This document shows positions 1 through 5,599 of a stretch of 5,599 bases of DNA, piece after piece. The notes beneath the pieces were generated by a model. It was not told where the DNA came from. It did not search any database and saw only the letters and a list, made by a program, of their open reading frames with translations. Source of the DNA: JBBABP01 sp041657585. Lineage in GTDB: Bacteria > Patescibacteriota > Gracilibacteria > Absconditabacterales > Absconditicoccaceae. The translations under genes were made by a program, and so were the position numbers. The stretch spans positions 1-5,599 of the forward strand of contig JBBABP010000067.1 in NCBI GenBank assembly GCA_041657585.1, read 5' to 3'. Within the stretch, counting starts at the first letter, position 1, and every line of letters begins with the position of its first letter.

Positions 1-1815
1 ACAAAAAAACAACTATCTGAACAAGAAATTGCTTATATTTGTGATTGTCTCAAAACCTGAAAAAATGTGCCTGTAAAATATAAGGATACGATTTTTGAAG
101 AAGAAAAAAGAAAACAAGAATACGAGCTAACCTATGGATGTAAAGAAAGAGAAAATGATATAATTGCTGATACTTGGGCAACTCCTCTGCAGAAGGTCAA
201 ATCTTATGGACAAATAAAGAATTGACAACGAGAAAATAAACTTATTTTCTGAGATAATTTGCAGATATTGAAAACTATTTTGAATGACGATAAATTGAAA
301 AAAGAAATAGAGAAAAATTGATGAATAAAGCTCATATACATTGACCCACCCTTTGCAACAAAAAGCGATTTTAGAAATGGAGAATGAGAAAAGGTTTATT
401 GAGATAAAATAGCGTGAGCAGAATTTGTGGAATTTCTAAGGAAAAGACTCATTATAATTAGAGAAATACTTGCCGATGATGGGAGTTTATATATACATTT
501 GGATTCAAAAAAATGTCATTATATGAAAATCATTTTAGATGAGATATTTTGAGAGTATAACTTTAGAAACCATATTGCACGAGGCTATCAATGGGGAGGT
601 GTTGGCAAAACACAATTTGCAAATAAACACGATGACATATTACGATACACAAAATCTTGAAAGCGAACGTTCAATGAAAAAGAAATGAGAGAACCTTATA
701 AAACAAAGGATACTAGACGACACAATAACGAAGATTGAAAACTACTTAGAGATATTTGGGATGATATTCCTATCATAAATACAATTGCAAAAGAAAGGAA
801 TTGATACCCGACCCAAAAGCCCGAACAACTTTTAGAGAGAATAATAAAAGCATCTTCTAATAAATGAGATATAGTTCTTGATGCTTTTGCTGGTTCAGGA
901 ACAACATTTGCGGTTGCTGAAAAATTATGAAGAAAACGAATTGGGATAGATTGCTGAAAATTGGCTATTTATACAATTCAAAATAGGCTAATGAATCTTT
1001 GAGAGGAAATAGGCAACAATTGAAACCACATAGAACCAAAAGCATTTTCTGTTTACAATGCTGGTCTATACGATTACAAGATATTACAAAGCCTGGACTG
1101 GGATTGATATGTGGATTTTTCTTTGGCACTGTTCCAAGCAAAGAAGGACAAACACAAAGTCAATGGTGTTGAATTGGATTGATATATAGGAGTAGACCAC
1201 GTCCAAGTTTTCAACTACAATCACGGCAGAAAAGGAATTTGACTGGATTATAATTATATCAAAAACATCCACGATATTATTGGCAAAAAGATTACTAAAA
1301 AATTCTATATTATATGTCCTGCCTTAAAAGTAGAATTTATAGAAGATGTTGTCAAATATGATAATGTAGAATATTATATCCTGAGGATACCTTATTCTAT
1401 TATTTCTGAACTACACAAAAGACCTTTTGATAAAATTCGTCAGCCAGCAAGTGAAAATGATGTAAATAATACTATTGATGCAGTAGGATTTGATTTTATT
1501 AAAATTCCAAAAATAGAATTAGAATATAAAAAATCTGATTATTCTATTCGTATAAAAACTTTTGAATCCAAAATCATATCCAAAAAACCTTTAGAATTAC
1601 AAAATTTGGAGAGTTTATCTATGGTCATAATTGATTACGAATACAATTGAGAATATGTGGATTTTGAAGAAGTGTTGTATGCCGACCAAATAAAGAAAAA
1701 TGATTATAAAATATCTTTAGACAAAAATCGTTTGAAGCAAGATTGTATGATTATCTATATTGATATTTTTTGAAATGAAAAAAGAGAAATAATCAGTCTT
1801 AAATCTTTTAGATAA
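1..1815 (+). CDS. mod: Type III restriction-modification Mod subunit: DNA N6-adenine methyltransferase (5' partial, UGA = Gly)
   Basis: This subunit should recognise the DNA target and transfer a methyl group from S-adenosylmethionine to adenine N6, protecting host DNA and directing the Res partner. Frame 1 is open from base 1 to TAA at 1813-1815 (604 codons) once its 22 UGA codons are read as glycine; the true start lies upstream. Motifs, numbered within the window, follow the beta-class order: catalytic DPPF (residues 115-118) inside L-I-Y-I-D-P-P-F, a K-H-D-D-I-L motif VIII-like segment (about 213-218), Y-P-T-Q-K-P-E-Q-L-L (270 on), and the SAM-binding D-A-F-A-G-S-G-T-T (294-302). Little room is left for a target-recognition domain between motifs VIII and X, so part of specificity may lie in the long C-terminal region (about 335-604), which I cannot assign to a named domain. 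The tyrosine usual in DPPY is phenylalanine here, a known variant. UGA supplies 22 glycines and GGN 19 by hand count. The next gene starts 14 bases downstream, indicating one operon. Confidence 0.93.
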
Positions 1816-1829
1816 TTACTTATTCTCTA

Positions 1830-4800
1830 ATGACAGAAACAATACTAACAGTCAAAGACAGTGATTTGGTATTACAAATATCGCATAGCTATGATATTAA
1901 AAAATTTGATATAAACAAATATGAACCCTTTATTGATAAACTATGCTGAACAAGGGAATATCAAAAAGAAGCTATTAGAAAAATCTGTATTTATCTGTTA
2001 TGATGAAGATATTGAAATCTTAAATGATTAGCTGAAGAAAATTTCAGTAATAATGAATTTTTGAAACAGAAATATTGAACAATACAGCATTTTCTTAATC
2101 AATTACATTTTGCAGATAAGTTGGCTTGTAATATAGACCTCGCAACGTGAACAGGAAAATCTTATGTGATGTATGGTATAGCTCAAATATTACTTTGTGA
2201 ATGAATTATTGATAGAGTTTTGGTTCTTTGTCCTTCAATTACTATTGAAGAAGGACTGACAAAAAAATTCAAAAACCTTGCTACCAATGCCGATTTAAAA
2301 AGACTACTACCCAAGAAGGCTGGTATCAAAAATCCAAGAATACTCCAGGCTGACAAGACTATAGAAGCAGGAGATGTTTGTATAGAAAACATCCATTCCA
2401 CATATAAGAACACAAAATCTGCCATAGAGGATAGCTTATTGCACCACTGAGAGAAAACTCTTATATTGAACGATGAGGCACATCATATCTACTCAAAAGC
2501 TGACAAAAACGTCAAAAAACGAAAAGAGTTTCTGGAAGATAAAGATTACTGATTCAAATACATTGTGGGATTTTCAGGAACACCTTATATAGAAAACGAT
2601 TATTTTACTGACATCATATGTAGGTATTCTCTTTTGGATGCTATGGAACAAAAATTTGTAAAGAATATTGATTATGTAGTAGAAGATACAATCACAAAAG
2701 GCAATAATTATATCAGGATGCAAATAATCCATCAAAATCACGAGAAAATAAAAGCCAAATATTATAAGATAAAACCTATTACGATTGTGATTTCAAAAGA
2801 TATAGACCATTGTAAAAAGGACAGGCAAATCATCGTAGACTATCTTATCAAAGAATTATGATACTCAGCAGAGAAAGCAGAAAAAGAAGTTCTTATTGTT
2901 ACATCTCACGCAGACCATAAGGGAAATATAGAAATTCTAAGGCAAGTACACGATTCATCCAATCCTGTAGAGTGGATTTGTAGTGTTGCTATGCTTACTG
3001 AATGATGGGACGTTCCGAATGTTTTTCAAATTGTTCCATCAGAAGAAAAGGCTTTCAATTCCAAATTACTTATTTCTCAGGTTATAGGTAGATGATTGAG
3101 AGTACCTGAAGAATACAAGGGTGAAGATTTGCACGTAAAAGTATTGAATCACGTAAAATTCAGCGAGAGAATAAAACATTTGGTAGACCAGATTTTGGAA
3201 AGAGATGAAAGAATATATAGCTATCCTATAAAGCAAAAAGACCAATATAATTTTGATATTTATAGTCTTATATATGACAGAGAGCCTAAAGAAGAAATAA
3301 ACACAGAAAAAGATGGACCATATGATTTCAATAGAATGAAAGAAGAGGGTATGAATATATCTCCTGAAGAAGAAAAAGAAGAAATAAAAATGTGATATGA
3401 AATAATGGGAACAGATAATAACTATGATGAGGAACTTACTATAAAGAGAAAAACCGTATCTATAGATGATTTAGCTCAGGACATAAACAACAAATTGAGG
3501 GCTTGGGATATAGAAGATGATACGGATTATGCAGATAGATATAATTTCAAAATCATTAAAAAAATTATTGAAAAATCTATAAAAAAAAGAGAGACAACAA
3601 CTATTACAGAGTGAATGGCTACTAAATTTTTAAAGGCATTTTGAACACTAAAAAGAAAATCAAATAAAGTGTTGAGATATAAAGAAGAAGCTCAAGATAT
3701 TTGTAAAAAAAACACCAAAGATATTCCTCCTTCTAGTTTAGGATTATCTGTTATAAATAGCAAAAAATGATATGTTTTCTATGATGAAATTTCAGAAAAA
3801 TATAGCAAAGAAGAAGATAAACAAACATTGGATATTTTTAAAAAAGAATTTGGGTCAAAATATCTTATTCCAGTTAAAAATAGCTATTTATTTAAGACTC
3901 CATTTAATCTTGCTTTGGTGCAAAATAGCACTCCTGAAAGAGATTTTATAGAAAACTTAGTCAAAGAAAAAAATACAAAAAGCATAGATAGCTGGTGTAA
4001 GTCCAAAGATAAGTGATTTTATGAACTAGAATTTTTTTGGAGAAAATGAGAACATCCAGTTTTAGACCATTTCAACCCTGACTTTTTTATTAAACAAGGA
4101 GAAAACATAGTAGTTATTGAAATCAAAGATGATAATTCAATAAAGGAATACTCTAGGGATTTTATAAGGAACAAAGAGAAGTATTTTACAGCACAAAAGC
4201 ACTTTGAAACGTTGAATGAGTTTTTGAAAACCAAGAATATAAAGCAAAAATACTTCTTCCACTTCTGTAGTCCAAAAGACTATTGAAGCCTATTTTGATA
4301 TTTGAGAAACAACAACATTGATAAGTATCTATCCAATTTGGATGAGGTATTTGAAAACACTAAACTTAAAGAAACTGGATTAAAAGATGCAGAAATTAAA
4401 CAGTTAGATTCATTTGATAGAACAGAGCTTACAAAATATTTTGATACTAACCGAGACAAATTGGAAGATGGAAGTAAAATTTTTCTTATTACGGCTGAGA
4501 AGAATTATCAGGGGAACAAAGAGAATAAAGAATATAATTTTTCTGCTGATGAATTAACAAAAACTTTTGAATTAGAGCTGAGAATTAAATTATTTGATAA
4601 AATGAGAGATGAAGAGGATGTTGCTTTAGATATACTAAATTTTGAAGAAAAAAGCCAAAGACCAAATAAGGAACTGATTGATTATTTTAATTATGCAAAA
4701 GAGGGTTTATCTCTTTGAGTTATGGAAAATGCCTTAAAATTTAACGATACAATCAAAGAATATATAAAAGATAATTATTCTGAGTCGTGATTTTTTTGTA

Positions 4801-5030
4801 ATTCATCATACGAATATTATGAGTTAATAAAGAAAGGAGAATATAAAAAAATAGATAAGAGAATCTATGATGAACTGCCAAATCTGATAGCGTTGTTGAG
4901 AATGAAATACAGAAATCAATCTGCTCACGGTAGCAAAGTAATCACGAAAAAGGATTTTGAAGAACTTAGAGACTTTCTTATCACTAAACAAGGCGTGTTA
5001 GTAAGGTTGGTGGAATTGTTGATAAAATAA
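1830..5030 (+). CDS. res: Type III restriction enzyme Res subunit: SF2 DEAH helicase plus PD-(D/E)xK nuclease, with HEPN-like C-terminal extension (UGA = Gly)
   Basis: This is the ATP-dependent motor and endonuclease of the type III system; with Mod it should translocate from unmethylated sites and cleave DNA. The frame runs unbroken from ATG 1830 to TAA 5028-5030 (1066 codons) with 23 UGA codons read as glycine. An in-frame TAG at 1809-1811 and no other start before 1830 fix the start; no Shine-Dalgarno sequence is seen. Domains in order: Q-motif-like R-E-Y-Q (42-45); Walker A A-T-G-T-G-K-S (105-111, first G is UGA); DEAH (215-218); motif III G-F-S-G-T-P (247-252); motif V T-E-G-W-D-V-P (390-396); motif VI Q-V-I-G-R-G-L-R (417-424). 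A nuclease core follows with N-P-D-F-F (catalytic D751) and V-V-I-E-I-K (E764, K766). The remaining roughly 270 residues are extra relative to what I expect of a Res protein ending at its nuclease. They are charged, probably helical, and carry R1028-N-x-x-A-H1033 near the end, suggesting a HEPN-like domain (inference). The enzyme looks intact, with all key residues present. Confidence 0.94.
4290..5027 (+). other. C-terminal HEPN-like region of Res (approx. residues 821-1066)
   Basis: This sub-region of the Res protein lies beyond the PD-(D/E)xK nuclease. Its composition (many E, K, L, D and few G or P) suggests long helices. Near the end come L-I-A-L-L-R-M-K-Y and then R-N-Q-S-A-H-G at 1028-1034, followed by a helix beginning with K-K-D-F-E-E-L-R. 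An Rx4-6H motif with a polar residue after R, between helices, is the hallmark of HEPN domains, many of which are RNases in toxin-antitoxin, abortive-infection and anticodon-nuclease (PrrC, RloC) systems; other HEPN domains are non-catalytic binding modules. The fold is inferred from one motif and its surroundings. The left boundary is approximate, and the first part (about 821-930) may be a separate domain. Confidence 0.5.
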
Positions 5031-5112
5031 TTATTTGATTTGAGGTTATGAAGATTATAAAAATTATAAAAAATAAGATGAAAACATTTTATCTTACAAA
5101 AAAATAAGTAAA
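5031..5112 (+). promoter_or_regulatory. AT-rich spacer between res and the 95-codon gene, with weak promoter-like boxes
   Basis: This 82-base spacer is longer than the mod-res gap, so the small gene may have its own transcript. TTGATT at 5035-5040 and TATAAA at 5056-5061 resemble -35 and -10 boxes, but the 15-base spacing is short. Such matches arise easily by chance in AT-rich DNA, and promoter consensus in these organisms is poorly known. No strong Shine-Dalgarno sequence precedes ATG 5113; the bases before it are A-rich. Confidence 0.2.
5074..5096. other. Hairpin (inverted repeat), 10-bp stem
   Basis: TAAGATGAAA pairs with TTTTATCTTA around an ACA loop, giving ten pairs with one G-U wobble when read as RNA. 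On the + strand it is flanked by A runs and lies 16 bases upstream of ATG 5113, so it is not a classical + strand terminator. On the minus strand the stem is followed by a run of T, as in an intrinsic terminator, but no minus-strand gene is visible to its right. It could instead stabilise the 3' end of the res transcript or sit in the leader of the next gene. Confidence 0.35.
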
Positions 5113-5400
5113 ATGGATAATATATTAAAAAATATAGAATCGTTTATAAAAAGTAATGAACGAACGTTTGCTAAAACATACGCCACTTTTGCACCACACG
5201 AATATATAGTTAAATCAAAGTTAAAATCAGATTCAGACAAAAATTTATTTGAAGATTTTGTTATGTATATAAGAAATAATTGATACAAAAAAATATTCTA
5301 TTCAAAAGAATATATTTGTTTTGATATATGACCACATAGATATTGGACTATGTGAAGCCCATTAAATGAAACAATAATAATAAATAGAGCTATAAATTAG
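5113..5400 (+). CDS. Small conserved-looking protein of unknown function, 95 aa (UGA = Gly)
   Basis: I do not recognise a named family. The frame runs from ATG 5113 to TAG 5398-5400 with three in-frame UGA codons (5281, 5329, 5353). No GGN codon occurs, so every glycine in this protein is encoded by UGA. The sequence has a helical, polar N-terminus, then F-A-P-H-E-Y-I-V (about 27-34), a middle segment with F-E-D-F-V-M-Y-I-R-N-N-G-Y (about 46-58), and an aromatic C-terminal part with Y-I-C-F-D-I-G, R-Y-W-T-M-G (76-81) and E-T-I-I-I-N-R-A. The W-T-M-G-x-P and I-I-N-R strings look like conserved motifs of a compact alpha/beta domain, and I have an unverified impression of similar small proteins in other bacteria. 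No signal peptide or membrane segment is seen. It follows the restriction operon by 82 bases; whether it belongs to that system is unknown. Confidence 0.72.
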
Positions 5401-5416
5401 TTTTATTTTTTTTATT
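5401..5416 (+). terminator. T-rich tract after the 95-codon gene, possible weak terminator
   Basis: Immediately after TAG 5398-5400 comes a nearly pure T stretch (TTTTATTTTTTTTATT). An upstream A-rich segment around 5370-5385 could pair with it, but only through A-U pairs, and no GC-containing stem precedes the tract. It is a plausible weak transcription end; in DNA this AT-rich it may be incidental. Confidence 0.3.
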
Positions 5417-5435
5417 AAAATATTATATATTATAA

Positions 5436-5531
5436 AATGAGTGAAAGAACGTAATCAATCATCTTATTGAAGAATATACAATTACTAACGAAAAATTCAA
5501 ACAAGCTGAAAGTAAAAAAAATAGGGTCTAG
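5436..5531 (+). pseudogene. Possible gene remnant or frameshifted micro-ORF
   Basis: The frame after TAA 5433-5435 is open to TAG 5529-5531 and reads N-V-I-N-H-L-I-E-E-Y and then T-N-E-K-F-K-Q-A-E-S-K-K, a coding-like charged composition. It has no ATG, GTG or TTG start. ATG 5437 lies in the neighbouring frame and stops after five codons at TAA; a single-base insertion shortly after it would join that start to this frame. It may be a decayed or mis-sequenced small gene, or chance in AT-rich DNA. Confidence 0.2.
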
Positions 5532-5599
5532 AGTACTTTAGCAACAAATTTTAACATAATTTTTAAGAACTTTCAATAATTGATTATAAATATCTTTTC
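5532..5599. other. AT-rich 3' end of window, no gene seen
   Basis: No open frame of coding character enters or leaves these bases on either strand. A near-perfect 14-base palindrome, CTAGAGTACTTTAG with one G-T mismatch, overlaps its left edge at 5528-5541 and could be a dimeric protein site, but a single occurrence carries little weight. TAACATAAT-like strings further right resemble -10 elements only loosely. The region probably leads into the next gene outside the window. Confidence 0.4.

Noticed and set aside
1084..1272. Minus-strand ORF opposite mod
   Set aside because: It is antisense to conserved Mod coding sequence and has no recognisable domain; a shadow of the real gene.
2183..2425. 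Minus-strand ORF opposite res (about 80 codons)
   Set aside because: It is antisense to the first RecA-like helicase domain; its hydrophobic composition is the expected mirror of the + strand codons.
4019..4234. Minus-strand ORF opposite the Res nuclease domain
   Set aside because: It lies antisense to the PD-(D/E)xK core and shows no independent coding evidence.
2220..4718. Six separate short + strand ORFs (starting near 2220, 2565, 3096, 3405, 3828 and 4302)
   Set aside because: All lie in the same frame as ATG 1830 and are bounded only by UGA codons. They are pieces of one Res gene under code 25.
1830..5030. Res as a pseudogene riddled with stop codons
   Set aside because: Every apparent stop is UGA. 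There are no internal TAA or TAG codons in over 1000 codons, no frameshift, and all catalytic motifs are intact, which fits recoding and not decay.
3615..5030. A separate nuclease gene starting at ATG 3615, right after UGA 3612-3614
   Set aside because: The same frame continues from the helicase part, further UGAs occur on both sides, and type III Res proteins normally carry helicase and nuclease in one chain.
5094..5288. Minus-strand ORF of 64 codons with a hydrophobic end
   Set aside because: It overlaps most of the better supported + strand 95-codon gene on the opposite strand; its I/L/F-rich sequence follows from AT-rich antisense reading.
1..5400. Mycoplasma-type code 4 (UGA = Trp) or UGA as Cys
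   Set aside because: UGA sits at glycine positions of Walker A and of helicase motifs V and VI. Trp there would destroy the motifs, and UGG encodes the Trp of T-E-G-W-D.
1..5599. CRISPR array, tRNA, rRNA or insertion sequence
   Set aside because: No regularly spaced direct repeats, cloverleaf-like segments, rRNA-like stretches, transposase motifs or terminal inverted repeats were seen on either strand.

Overview
The window is AT-rich and only makes sense if UGA is read as a sense codon. In a standard code it looks like scattered ORFs of 60-140 codons. If UGA is read as glycine, it resolves into two long genes and one small gene, all on the + strand and ending in TAA or TAG. The glycine assignment comes from the sequence: in-frame UGA falls where glycine is expected in the Walker A box (A-T-UGA-T-G-K-S), in helicase motif V (T-E-UGA-W-D) and in motif VI (G-R-UGA-L-R). 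UGG still encodes tryptophan, for example in the same T-E-G-W-D motif. UGA = Gly is genetic code 25, known from Absconditabacteria (SR1) and Gracilibacteria (BD1-5) of the Patescibacteria/CPR. The host is therefore very probably one of these; the sequence does not say which.

Layout: 1-1815 is the 3' part (604 codons, start outside the window) of a beta-class DNA N6-adenine methyltransferase, the Mod subunit of a type III restriction-modification system. After a 14-base gap, 1830-5030 encodes a 1066-residue Res subunit: an SF2 DEAH helicase/translocase, then a PD-(D/E)xK nuclease, then a C-terminal extension of about 250-300 residues. The extension ends in a helical region with an R-N-x-x-A-H motif that resembles a HEPN domain. 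The Mod-Res order and close spacing indicate one operon. An 82-base AT-rich spacer with a hairpin follows, then a 95-codon gene of unknown function (5113-5400). The last 199 bases hold no convincing gene: a T-rich tract, a start-less ORF remnant and a small palindrome.

How the genes work together: Mod should recognise and methylate a short asymmetric DNA site. Res joined to Mod should translocate from unmodified sites and cut DNA. The HEPN-like tail, if real and active, would add a possible RNase arm to a DNA-restriction enzyme; this is the most unusual proposal here and remains an inference. By hand count the three genes contain 48 in-frame UGA codons (22, 23 and 3), about half of all glycines. 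The operon is thus fully adapted to code 25 and could not be expressed intact in a standard-code cell.
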